From Chrysoperla carnea (taxonomy: Eukaryota > Arthropoda > Insecta > Neuroptera > Chrysopidae): DNA of 64,000 nucleotides. The notes beneath the pieces were generated by a model. The model searched no databases, was not told the origin of the DNA, and saw only the letters and a program-made list of their open reading frames with translations. Position numbers and translations under genes: made by a program. The DNA lies in the NCBI RefSeq assembly GCF_905475395.1, contig NC_058337.1, positions 109,672,368 to 109,736,367 of the forward strand. Direction: 5' to 3'. Positions 12,946 to 24,602 of the stretch are shown here, in pieces. Every line of letters starts with the position of its first letter. Within the stretch, counting starts at the first letter, position 1.

Positions 12946-13599
12946 CAGTAGAACTCCAATTATCCGAACTCCGACTATCCGAATCACCGATTATCCGAAT
13001 CACTTTCAGAAAAAAATTTGTCCAAAAAAAGTAAGAAATAAGAAAAATGATTGTAAAATTCCTGGTTGTACAGAAGTAAGTGCTGAAGATGTAGGAGAGT
13101 GGATGGCTTGTGACACGTCTGACCCTGGTTTTCAAATTCTCAATGACGATGAAATTGTTGAAAGTGTGAGAGAAGATGTTGAAGTGGAAGTTTAAGAAGA
13201 ACTTTCTGCTGATGTTGAAGTAGACGCTGGACCATCAGCTAGTGAAGCATTTGCCGGCCTCGAGACTGCTTTGAAGTGGATGGAGCGTCAGCCCGAGTGT
13301 GACCACTTGCAAACTGCTCACCGTCAAGCGAATGCGTGACCTGGCTACATTGACAGAGATGTTTAAAAAACAATGATTTTTATTTCTAAACTTGTACATA
13401 AGTACATTTTATTTATATTTAAAACATGTGAAAATATCATGTTTCTTTCATTTAATTCAATAAAAAAATAGTGCAATATCAAAACGTAGCTTTTTTTCTC
13501 TCCAATGGCAATTTTTTTTAAAAAACTCCGATTATCCGAATATTTGATTATCCGAATGGGTCCCGGTCCCCATTAATTCGGATAATTGGAGTTCTACTG
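12946..13599 (+). mobile_element. pogo/Tigger-like DNA transposon, internally deleted (654 bp)
   Basis: The ends are perfect 23-bp inverted repeats: CAGTAGAACTCCAATTATCC... at 12946-12968 and its complement at 13577-13599. A TA dinucleotide lies on both sides (12944-12945 and 13600-13601), the target duplication of Tc1/mariner-pogo elements. Several subterminal copies of GATTATCCGAAT occur inside both ends. The interior keeps only the C-terminal part of a pogo/jerky-type transposase and its 3' UTR. The DNA-binding and catalytic domains are missing, so it could move only with help from an outside transposase. Confidence 0.9.
13005..13376 (+). pseudogene. C-terminal remnant of a jerky/Tigger-type transposase
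   Basis: The frame reads through DVGEWMACD and GFQILNDDEIVESV to a TAA at 13193-13195, then continues in the same frame with SASEAFAGLETALKWMERQP. Near 13313 it shifts by one base into LLTVKRMRDLATL and ends at TGA 13374-13376. The acidic DDEIVESV stretch and the LETALKWMERQ...LLTVKRMRD block are typical of the C-termini of pogo/Tigger transposases and their host relatives (jerky, CENP-B-like). One stop, one frameshift and the absence of all upstream domains mark it as dead. It lies wholly within the 12946-13599 element. Confidence 0.8.
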
Positions 13600-13685
13600 T
13601 ATATAGTCCTAAGTACCTACTTACCTATGCATTACTGTAGCAAAGTGTATCAGTTAGGTCTAGATTAAATAATTTTAGATATTAA

Positions 13686-13975
13686 AGAGGGGTGTTATGT
13701 GTTATAAGTTTCACTTGTCTGTCTGTGACATCACAGCTCCTAAACGAATGAACCGATTTTGATTTGTTTGTTTAAAAGATAATTTGATTGAGAGTGTTCT
13801 TAGCTATATTGCAAGTAATTTAGGGTTTCGAACGTTAAACAACTAGAAAAGAGCAGATGTTCTTCAAACAGCTGAATATATTTTCTTAAAACATAGCTAA
13901 GAACCCTTTCGATTACCTAAGAAAATTCAAATCGGTTTGTCCGTTTAGAAGTTAGGAACGAATTGATCATAAATG
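13686..13975 (+). repeat. Divergent member of the AACCCCCRAC repeat family
   Basis: Carries GAGGGGTGTTATGTGTTATA, CTGTCTGTGACATCACAG, CCTAAACGAATGAACCGATT and GAGTGTTCTTAGC in family order. A partial inverted echo follows (ACATAGCTAAGAACCC ... AATCGGTTTGTCCGTTTAG), so the right half repeats the left half in reverse. Confidence 0.55.
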
Positions 13976-15079
13976 ATTTTATGTCGAGCGTTTCTTTAAA
14001 TTTTCAATTTAATATTATCTCTTTAATTGACTATTATTTTCTAGTTTTATGACAGTATTATTAAATAAAAAATAATCAATGTCTTAAACTCATTATCCCA
14101 TACGAGCTGTTTTGTTATCCCTATTCTTTTAAAATTTTTTAAAAGGGTATAAAATATAAATTGAAAATGCGCGGCTTGCTTCATTAAAGCGTAATCTGGT
14201 AGTCGTATTTTTGAGCTTTGTGTCAAGCAGGTATGTACTTTGAATCTTAGGGCATTGTGCGTGGCTCGAATGAAACGTAAAGTGTGCATAGTTCGGAAAA
14301 CGCAGACCTGCTAAGACGATTCCTTGGCTTTATTGAACCCAACCACGGTACCATTAGAGCCAATAAACCCAATATAATGCAATTGATATTATTTCGTTAT
14401 TTTTTTAGCAAGCAAGCTAGGAAAATTTTGTGAAAATTCCATAGTAAAATTATTTATTTAAATATAAAATATTAATAATTAATTTTTAATATTGGCTCAT
14501 ATTGGATAGTTTTTTTTATACTCAAAGCTATAAAAACTGTTCAAGTTATGATGAATATCGATAACGTATAATTTAAAAAATATAAATGAACCTTTATTAT
14601 TAAAAACTAATTGCATTTTATTGATACTATTGATACTAAAAATACGTGACTATTGATTGGAGTTTGTTATAGGAAAAACGGGTTAATTTAAAATTATATG
14701 AATTTTATTATACTACTTTCACACATTACCGGTACAAAAGCGATTCTTATTAATAATATCCAATTAAAATTCGACAGATATGAAGGTCTAGGTTTGGTCC
14801 TCAAGTTACAGATTTTCTGTATCAATGGACTATATTGTTCAATGTGTCAATTTACACAATGTCCTCAAAAACAATGAAGCGGTAAAAGTAGCAAAGATTG
14901 AATAATTATAATAGTAGATTAAAGGTGAACATCTGTGCAATAAAAAGGATACCCAGATTCTTAAGGTGGTTGTCGGGCTACAATATTTTCTAAAACTTTT
15001 GACTTATTTCCGCGGTAAGAGCAAATGACCTTGTAGTGAAATGATCCATAATTTTTTCCTAGCTTCGTATTTCTTTTCC

Positions 15080-15215
15080 TAGCATAGGCTTTATAAATTT
15101 TATTATATGTTATTCTGATGTATGAGCTTTATAATTGTAAAGTTTAATTCAAATTCACTCAGTTTTTTAACAAACAAACAAGATAACTTTCACTTTTATA
15201 ATATAAAGGTATGTT
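15080..15215 (+). repeat. Interspersed repeat G (ATGTATGAGCT / AACAAACAAACA)
   Basis: Contains TTATTCTGATGTATGAGCT, then TCAAATTCACTC and AACAAACAAACA, then CTTTCACTTTTATAATATAA. Related pieces occur at 21255-21400 (same strand), 26360-26505 and 15590-15690 (reverse). The form resembles 3' ends of short or long interspersed retroelements, but the class is not proven. Confidence 0.5.
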
Positions 15216-15589
15216 TGCATGTTTGATTACATTTGTTTACTAATATGAACAAAAGCTAATATTGGTAGAAGAAGCAGATTTCATAATTATAAAAACAGTA
15301 GCGTCTCACAATACATATCATCATATCATCACTTATTAAATTTTAAATATATCAAACGTTAGATTCGCTTCAAGGATTTGAAACCATTTCATTTGTTGAT
15401 AAAAAATTTATTAAACATAAATATAATAACAATTATAAAATATATATTTGAAGTATATATTGTGCGACTATGTCATATCGATGTATACGGCCGCACTGAT
15501 TTGTTTGATGTTAATTTTCATTATTGTAACCTAGGTTTTGTTTCATGAATTTGTTGTAGTAAATACATTGATTCGATTATATATCGTTA

Positions 15590-15690
15590 CAAACTACTGA
15601 ATCGATTTTAATGAAACTTTACAATAACATAGTTCATACCTCAGAATAAAATATATACTATAACTTATAAAGATATTGGAAGGAATCCGC
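15590..15690 (-). repeat. Interspersed repeat G, reverse fragment
   Basis: AACTACTGAATCGATTTTAA followed by GAAACTTTACAATAACATAG and CTCAGAATAAAATATATA mirrors the 26360-26505 copy in order. Divergence is considerable. Confidence 0.4.
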
Positions 15691-16937
15691 TGTTAAATTT
15701 ATATTTTAAAAGCAAAGACTACATAGTAAGGTTTCATAATTCAAAGTATTTCGAGTGTAATGGAAGGGGCTAGGTGAGGACAAGGAAGGTAAAGTTTATA
15801 ATGCAGGGGTCTTTACTCTTAAAATTAAAATTGGCCAGCGAATCGGGCAGGTATCATTCTAAAAATATTATACACATAAAACTTAACTTACCCAATATCA
15901 CATTTAATTTGGTGAATACTATAGCAAAACTACCACTCCTTTAATAATGTAGAAAATTAGTAACAATAATTAAAATATGGTATATAATAATAGTATTTGT
16001 ACCGGATGGAATATTTTTAAGTAAGGTGTAGAGAAAATTAAGTTTACATCGAACGCAAAGTGAGATGCAACGAAAGGAACGTTTTTCACCGGAAATAATT
16101 GGAGCATTATCGAAAATATACTATCGAAGCTTTGGATAAGAACATATTTTCAAATATAATTTAAAAATCTTTATATTTTATCATTTAACAGATTTCTAAG
16201 TTAGTAAGAAAATATTACATAATCTTAAAACGCTTGACCAGATTTTCAACATCTAATCTCAATTAAATCAGCTTTGAAGTTGGTCCCCCCGTTTGGTTAG
16301 ATAATTTGTAACAATCAGACAGATTCAAAGTTGCTTGTTCAAAAGTAGGAGAGTACTATTTGGATGTTTAAATAATATGTTAAAAAGAAAATGTATTTTT
16401 TTAGATTATTTTTTTTATCAAATTGTTCAATGGTTGAGTCAATGAAATATAGGCGCTATTTATAGCGTTTTTTAAACAATTTGTATTGCCTAATTGAAGC
16501 AAGCAACTGACATAGTATTGGATGAGGAAGTTTTCGCCTATTCGTTGAATTCATTCGTTTTTACTTTATTAGTCATCTTACTATACAAGGGCTATCATAA
16601 GTCACACCATCTACCAAAAGATGTGCTTCATGTTAATCGAGAAGTTTAAAAAATAAATAGTAAGAATCTGGTCACGTTAATAGTTTATCTGATCGAAAAA
16701 CTTTTGATGATGTAATTTACTTTTTTTGACTTCTCACATTCATTCCCAAGACATGACATGACTAATGATACACCCCGTATGTATGAGAAATGAAATTAAA
16801 ACTTTAATATTATAAAGGCTTTTGTTCATATAAAATAATTTATATAAATTTTCTACTGTTATGGTGAACTCTGCTACGGTAGAAATTAATATACATCGGT
16901 GTTTTGTTATGGTGTACGGGATGGGACAGCAGAGTGT

Positions 16938-17309
16938 GCGATTTTGAAAACGCTGTAAAATTAAATACCTAAATATTTTCAAATTATTATTTTTTTTAAT
17001 TTTAACTATACAATAATTTAAAAATTAAAATTGGTTTCCGTTTAGAACCTGTCGCATTTTCAGAGTGTTAATATCGTCTTAGTAACACACAGTTCAAGCG
17101 TAACGCAAGGTATTCACGACTCCTTGGTGACTAAATGAATGATCGAAGAAAAGGACTTGACTTTCTGATTTCCGATACAATTTATTAAATTTACAATAAT
17201 GATACAATTTGCCTCAAAACACAATTAACAGTCCTCAGTACTTAATTTCCATAAATAATAATTTGAAAAATTGATTGATTTTCTTTTTACAGCGTTTTCA
17301 AAATTGCAC
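16938..17309. repeat. Inverted-repeat pair around 330 bp
   Basis: GCGATTTTGAAAACGCTGTA (16938) and its near-complement (ending 17309) share 22 of 23 bases. Weaker pairing continues outside (GCAGAGTGTGC against GCACAATTCTCTGC). The interval has no open frame. It could be the ends of a small DNA element; no target duplication was identified. Confidence 0.4.
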
Positions 17310-18875
17310 AATTCTCTGCGCTACTCTGTATTTCTAATATTTTACTAATACTTTAATTAGATTTATATGTAGAACTACAGCTTTAACTATTTAGAATGAT
17401 ATAGTTATGAATGGATAATAAATTAATCCATACCAGAAAATTAATCCAGGTATGTTAAGTATAGGAGAAACAAAAATTTCGATGCGAGACTAGGTAGTAT
17501 TATTATTTCTGCTGGAAAGAATGATGGGACTGAAATTATTTCGAATGTGGTTTGCAAAACCAGATTGTGGGGTATGCTTTGGAATTTTAATAGGTAAGTG
17601 CTAGAATTATTACAGGTGCAATTATCGGAGGGTGAAAGATGATCCTGATACGATCAATGTAGGTCATTGTTATAGTCAGATGATCGGTTCATTTGGATGT
17701 CCTTCAAGCGACTAACACAGGGCATAGGTTTCTGTCGTTGAAACATTTGTTAAAATAACAGACTCAGCACGTTACGCGAGCCTGTATACTAGAGTACAAC
17801 TTTCTGATATCTGAATGGTATTTTGGCTGAACAAAAGACAGATATAGTCAAAATAGTTATAATAAAATAGAGACACGAAAGCTAACTGTTTTTCATTCTA
17901 CATAAAATACTAGACGATACTCCCTCCCATCGTCAGTTCTCCTTTATCACATTTTAATCTTTCCCGTCTCTCCTAATCCATTTTCGTCACCATAGTGATT
18001 TCCAGTTCCATCTGTAGAACAAACAGTTAATTGCCCTAGGATAATTTTGAAATCGAACTCGTAGTATACATGGTATATATTGCCTTATTTCGAATTTTTG
18101 TTATCTCAAAAGCAAAAATGGCACCTTCTTGGCCACTATTCTGTATTTCGGGGACAATATGTATACTTTGTTATTTTTGTTACTAAGAGGAACCTAAATC
18201 ATTAAAATCTTCCCAGTAGTTTCAGAAATTATCTTATACATGCAAACAATAAAACAAACAAATTTTATCTCTTTATAATATTAGTGTAGAAAATAAATAC
18301 AAAATTGAAAGAACAAATTTGCTGTAATGGTTTAATCTTAAATATTGTTTGTAAAGTGTTTATACAAATTTGGTTCTTACTGTTAGTAGTTAAATATTAT
18401 GTATTAAAACCAGTGTAAGAAGTCTTATCATATGAATGTGGTTACCAAGTTATGATTATTGGTATGAATAATACGAAATCTTATCATATGAATACATGGT
18501 AGTTCAGTCTCGATTACACCAATTAAAATATGAAAAAGTTTTGGTAAGCTTAAACAATCAAATTTTGTATATATTTGATATAATTTCCTTTTAGTAAAGA
18601 ATATGGATCTAAAGTGAAGTAGAGAAGAATTTTACAAGGAGAATTTTCTAGTTATATGAACGATTGTAAAAAAAATGGTCGGGCACGACTTTGGCAACAG
18701 TTTCTCAAAATTAGTAGACCTTTAGAATTAATAGGATTATTATAAAACCAATCAAGTTTTACTTGGCAGTGTTTATCAGTTATAGGTATAAAATTAAAAT
18801 GAAGAGAATAAGTTAAGAATGAACACTTCCAGTTACAGATATTAGCAACAATTTCTCATATTATATAGACAATAT

Positions 18876-19240
18876 CTGGATGACCGAGCTTTGCTCGTTA
18901 TTTTTTGAAGTTAAAAAGACACAAATTTTATCACTAAAATAAGAACCGTTTAAAACTCCACATAAATACCAATTTGAATGTCCCGGTAATGCACTTTATT
19001 TCGTTAACTAAGATATACACCAATAGATGTCAGGAAGAGTCATATTTTGCAGTGTATGTTTCAGTTTTTCATGAAAATACGGATAAAACGACGTTTTTTA
19101 AACATGAAACTTAGCTGGATCGACTTTTCGTCCCAACAGAAAACCCCTACATACCCATTTTTATAAAAAACGTTAAAGCCATTTCCAAGATTTACACATA
19201 TACTATACACGAATTGATCGTTTAAATATGTAAGATATTA
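18876..19240 (+). repeat. Probable interspersed-repeat remnant (CCGAGCTTTGCTCG)
   Basis: Starts TGGATGACCGAGCTTTGCTC, a small palindrome frequent at repeat ends in insect genomes, and later has GCTGGATCGACTTTTCGTCC and GAATTGATCGTTTAAATAT. Only one clear copy in the window, so the family call rests on general familiarity with such sequences. Confidence 0.35.
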
Positions 19241-20089
19241 ATAACATTATTATCAGGAATAAAATTACAATTTCATTTTATTATGCAATTTTTACCAATA
19301 AAGGGCTGAAACTCACGCCTATATGTAAGAAAATCGATGTAAAAAATGAGACAAATTTATTATTATGTTCCCTGTAGAAAATACCCGTATCTAATATCTC
19401 AAAGAAAAGTTTATGTACTTTTCGCGTGGTAAATGTTGCTTTATATCTCTATTGACTGACGTATGTGTATATATTTTGAAAGCGATTAAAAATACACATA
19501 ATGTATTTAGTTTATAAACTATAATTACCGTTCCTGGTTTAATGAAATATTCCAGGTTTGTGCTAGATACATATTATATATAACAAGGTAGGTAATTATT
19601 CATCCTCATATACTTTTCAATATTTATACGTAACATTTATGAATTAAAGTTTCTATTATGTTGGTGAAAATTATACTACAAAATTGTGTTTTTCATTAGT
19701 ACTGTTCTTCGTTTCTCTGTAAATGGTAATGAGTGTATGAGATCTCGTGGTAATGAGATTTTACAGCATAAATTTTATTATGTAACACGTTAGTATTGAA
19801 GATAAACATATCTAGTTTATATTTTATGTTCAATATATTCCAAAGATTGTTCCTTCAATAGAGGATTTCAGTTAGCATGATATTTGTTCTTAACATTAGA
19901 ATATTATGGATAAAAAAAATAAACATGCCCAAACAATTCAACTATGGAGATTATTATAATAAAATAATTTTACTACTACTACTACTACTAACATGGTAGC
20001 AAATATTTGGCGTTGAAAAGATTTTATAAATTAAGGTTATATTTGTGATCATTCGCAATTTATAAGAGACTGTACTTAAATTACGTAAC

Positions 20090-20160
20090 GCATTTGGAAC
20101 GACTTTTCAACCTTTACCCCCTCCCCCGCCCTTTGTAACAAATTGTAACATATTGTAACA
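20090..20160 (+). repeat. Pyrimidine-rich repeat-like stretch
   Basis: ACGTAACGCATTTGGAACGA is followed by a C-rich tract (CCCCCTCCCCCGCCC) and three copies of TTGTAACA. Such stretches recur in insect genomes as interspersed repeats; only this copy is evident here. Confidence 0.35.
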
Positions 20161-21254
20161 ACAAGGATAAGCTTGCAAACCAAGACTTCCCCTTGTAGAT
20201 GTCAGATATTCTTCTAAGCTTAAGTTTCAAATAATATTCCAAGCTAGGGTATATTTTCTTCGTCCCGGCCTCTGTGCACATATAAAAAACTTTCCGTTTT
20301 AACCGTTGGCTACATTTGAATGTTGCCATATACCTACCAGTTCGTACAAAGGACGATCTAAATTATGTAGTAGGATTTTCAAATATTATTTATACTTACT
20401 AGAATGTATATTTAGTAAACGATTATGCCATAAGACGGTATTAAACTTTCATGGTCGAATAATTATATGTTTTACGTCTTTAAAACTTATACAGATTTTA
20501 AGCTGCTAACTATTATCCCTGATAACATAACAACAATTCTTCTTCTGTTAACAAGAAAATTGGACTGTAATTGACAAAATAGTTTTAGTCTTAGCCAAGT
20601 ATTGATTGAGACTTGTACCAGAACAGTAAAAGCTTGGTTGGTTACCCAAATTCCCATTTGGGTAGTGATAGACATTATAAGAAATTGGTTTCTTATATAA
20701 AAAAACACTAAATCTAATTGGATTTTCCCCTAATTTTTTGCATTTTAAAAGGCTAAGCTAGTACAAAGAAGCGATAAATGTACAAGAACAATACACTATA
20801 AACAGAAATTACGATATTTCATAAAAATGAACAAGATAAACTAATTAATTAAAATTCGTAATATTATTATAGGGGAGGCTTCAGTACCATGAATCAAACA
20901 TATAAATTTGCATTTATTTGTTTCTTAACGCCATGCCATACATGCATGAACACAATTTTCCATGGTACAATATCATACTGTACCACGAAAAACAATCACA
21001 GGCCGATAAGTTTTCTCCATCCGGTTTTATATGAAGGAAATCTCTTTAATCTATAATTGTTATAGCACACTCAAGGAACAGATTCACTTTTATGAGCATC
21101 CAGTTCTTTCACAATATCAGCTTCATCTGGTATTATAAATTAATCCGGGTCAATGATCAATATTTTTAATTAATAACAAATCTTTAATTTATGGTTTAAA
21201 ATGATTATCATAGATGGAGCCGTAAAATGTCAGAATAAATTTAATATTTAAAAA

Positions 21255-21400
21255 AAATATATCTTTATAAATTATAGCTCATGTGCTATTCTGATGTATG
21301 AGCTATATTGCTGTACAGTTTCATTCAAATTTATTCTGTAGTGCGTAACAAACAAACAAACAAACATCGTTACTTTCACATTTATAATAGAGGGATATGC
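21255..21400 (+). repeat. Interspersed repeat G, second plus-strand copy
   Basis: Shares GCTATTCTGATGTATGAGCT, TCATTCAAATTTATTCTG, a run of AACAAACAAACAAACAAACA and TTTCACATTTATAATAGAG with 15080-15215. Confidence 0.5.
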
Positions 21401-22189
21401 AATGGTCTGCAGTTTGTAACAAGATAATTAGAAGAATCAAAATTTCTATTTTATTTTGTTTGCAAAAAAAAAAAAAATTATTTTTGGATTATTCGAAAAT
21501 AAAGCCACATTGATAAGCGCTGTTCACTCTACCTACCTGCTCACGGCTTACCAGTAAATACTTGCCTAGAAACTATAAAATCATTCAAGATACATTGTAT
21601 TCTAGGTACTATAACTAACCCTATTATTAAAATACATACACCCTTCTCAGTAAATAGCGTACACGGTAAGCAAATAAAATAATAGACTTTATACAAAAAA
21701 ATACAATATAATACGCTAATCTATAAAATTCATCTTTCTGCAGTAAATTTCTTTTTTGCATATTACATAAAAAAATATAAAACACCACACACTACATTAT
21801 GTATATACAAAATATAATAAAAATGTATAATATATTAGTTTTTGAATAGTAAGCAAAGTAAAATGACTTCTAAATAGCTAGTAGGAGAGTCAACCGTATT
21901 AAACTAAAACGATGCATGGGCATAATATGAGACAATGTCGACCCATGTCTCCCTTGTCGAACATTGACAGTATTTAGTTAATGTTGCTAGTAATGTTTTT
22001 TGGCAATATTGTTTCTAGAGTATAAATTCCAATTAAAAGTACAAAATTAATTGGCCTGTTAACTCAGGGATCAACCCATACAGATTTTGTCACATAGAGA
22101 AGGAAACTGGAATACGTTTTCTATGAATGAGATTATCTCAAAGGTTGTTTTCTTTTGATTTGTTTTTCTTTCACATTTTTATGAAATTT

Positions 22190-22490
22190 AATTTTTTGGT
22201 GGGGAAGTCTAACTTTTTTGAAAAAGAAGTTTTGCCCATGATACTCGCTGACATTGTAACTTTCTATAGGTCCAATCATTAAATTAACCTGATTTTTATA
22301 CTTTTTGGATCAAAATAACCCCATCCACCGATTTTCATCAAATTCCAAAACAAAATTTTTTGCGTTTTTCTCGATTTTTCAAAAAGGGTACCTAAAACAA
22401 TTCAAATTTCTATCTTCAGTGGTTTTTCCCAAAACTCTTCTTACAACGATTAACTCTTCTTACAACGAACAACGATTAAATATAGTTTCA
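22190..22490 (+). repeat. Repeat K, copy 1
   Basis: CTGATTTTTATACTTTTTGG, ATCAAAATAACC, then a C-rich/AT-rich stretch with TTTTCATCAAATTCCAAAA, CTCGATTTTTCAAAAAGGGT. The same blocks in the same order occur at 43130-43420. It also holds a local duplication of ACTCTTCTTACAACGA (about 22432-22468). Confidence 0.45.
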
Positions 22491-24582
22491 GATTTTTGAT
22501 TTATAAAGATGCATTCATATCACACCGCTTGGGAGAAGAATGTTTATTTTTTGAATATTATAAATATTGTATATTAAAAAAACCTTGGTAACATTATAAC
22601 ATACGTTGATCTGTATTTGGCTCTAAAATTATCAACGTGGAGTTCCCATATACAAAATTCACATCCTCTTTTGGGCCCCTTAGGGGAAGAATTTCCAAAA
22701 ATTCCTCCTTAGTGCTCATTTACGTTACTTAAGGAACGTGTGTACAAAATTGCAGGCTTCTAGATCCAGCGGTTTCAGCTGTGCGATGATCGATCAGTCA
22801 GCTTCCATTCTTGTATATATAGATATGTATTTAGTTTTAAATCTTGTAAATATTCGGAAGATTAAACATGGTAAACATGGCTGGTAAAACCACCTACTCA
22901 GGTAAAGAGACTATCTATTTCTTGTTTACTTTGTTCATTCATCAGGAAATTTATATAGCTGGATTGTAGACTAAATAAGTGCGATTTTAAGTGCACCTAC
23001 TACACAGTTATAGTTAGCTTATGATATTCTTCCTCGAATACTTTTAACTTGAACTTCCCTATCCAATATAATAAAGCTCGTAACAAACAACTGGCGATGA
23101 TCTGATAACGATGCACTATTGTTATATGAAAATAAGTTCGTATAGAACGTCACACAACGTGCGCGAATCATTGTGGTTTGAAGTTATATAATACATGAAT
23201 ATATGTATAAATATATGTGGGTGGGTAGTTGTTTCATACTTTTCAGTACTTACTGACAAAGGGAAACGGTATGACGAAACAAACCCTATGTTCGTGAACT
23301 TATTATTATATTTAGGGAGAGAACTAAATACATGTATATGTTTACTTCCGGCTAGAAAGTTGTTATTCTAGCCCCGAAAAACGAAATATTTGTTACAATT
23401 TATCTATTAACCATTAACAGAGTCTAATGTTTACTGAAATATTAAGTTTTTTGAAGAAAACAATAAAAGTTTGAGTTTTGCTACTGAAGTAAAATTCCTC
23501 TTAGCAATAATAAAATAGATAAATTTTCTAGCGATAGTAGAAAATAAATTTTAAGAAAAATGAACTCCTGAACATGTATTTTGTAAGTTTAATATTTATA
23601 GAGAATCTTTGAAATTGTAATCCTGAAAATTCATAATAAGAAAAGTTGTTCTTCAAAAAACATTTCGGGCCTATTCTGATAATTTTCATTCTACTTTACT
23701 TCGTTTTAAATTTCTTTCTCGTAAAACTTAAGACAAAATAAAAATCGGTTTTAAAAATTTTAGAGAAATATACAAAACCTTGTGTCTCCTTAAAATATAT
23801 ATAAAATTCAGTTTCTTCCTGATGAAACTGAAAAATTAATTTATTATAAAAAAAACAATCGTTAAATCGTTACTTTTTGAAATAATCGTGAACAAGAATT
23901 ATCGTAATTGGCTATAATTTTTTTTGGAGTGATTTTTACATTTGATATATTATGTGGCCTACAAAGAACCAAGCCAAGAGCCAAGAATCATTTTTCAGGC
24001 TTTTAATTGGTCTATTAATGACTACACAAGGAAGAATGCAAAAGAGTAGTCTACTGTTATACTGTTATTTCAAAAACTAAATGAAAGTATAGAAAATTGA
24101 TTTATTACAATCGTTTTGTTGAAACCCGAATAATTACCTGGAAGCTATTGGTCTGGGTCCCTTAAGGCTTCATGCACGAAAGCTTCTTTATGCTTGCTTA
24201 GCAACAAATGTGAAACATTGAGTCGTGGTGAGAGAGTTGAACGACGGTGACTTACCCAAACAAAATAGTTAGTTTAATGTCATTACGAAAATCTAGACAA
24301 CTAGAATATATTCATTTATTGTTTTGATTCGATGATATTAGTTGAAAATTATTCTGTGACGGAAATAAATAGCGTTATTTACAAATGCCGTTTTAAAGTT
24401 TGATAAAACATTGATATAGAAATTTCGAAATACTTCTAAGATTAAAATAGTCAGATGAAAAAAGCCAGATGGTGTAGAATTCATAAAATAATTAAAATCT
24501 ACCATATAGTTTTGACAAAGATTTTACGTTGTATCAAAGATCATAATTTTCATAAAAAAACACTAAAATTGAAAAATATTGG

Positions 24583-24588
24583 TTTATT
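24583..24588 (-). terminator. Poly(A) signal of the trypsin gene
   Basis: AATAAA on the minus strand, 14 nt after the TAA stop at 24603-24605. It implies a very short 3' UTR of roughly 30-40 nt. The hexamer is common in AT-rich DNA, but its place directly after the stop is what is expected. Confidence 0.55.
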
Positions 24589-24602
24589 AAATATTGACTC
24601 AA

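Larger units (their letters stand above)
13976..16937. other. Gene-free stretch with repeat G pieces
   Basis: Apart from the repeat G fragments at 15080 and 15590, no feature is supported. A minus-strand frame at 14047-14289 has no recognisable domain and no splice context. Confidence 0.5.
17310..24582. other. Long gene-free stretch upstream of the trypsin 3' end
   Basis: Contains the repeats listed at 18876, 20090, 21255 and 22190, a short (ACT)n tract near 19970, and a doubled CTTATCATATGAAT motif near 18423 and 18480. 22700-22830 (GGTTTCAGCTGTGCGATGAT, TCAGTCAGCTTCC) looks like another decayed repeat end. No exon supported. Confidence 0.5.
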
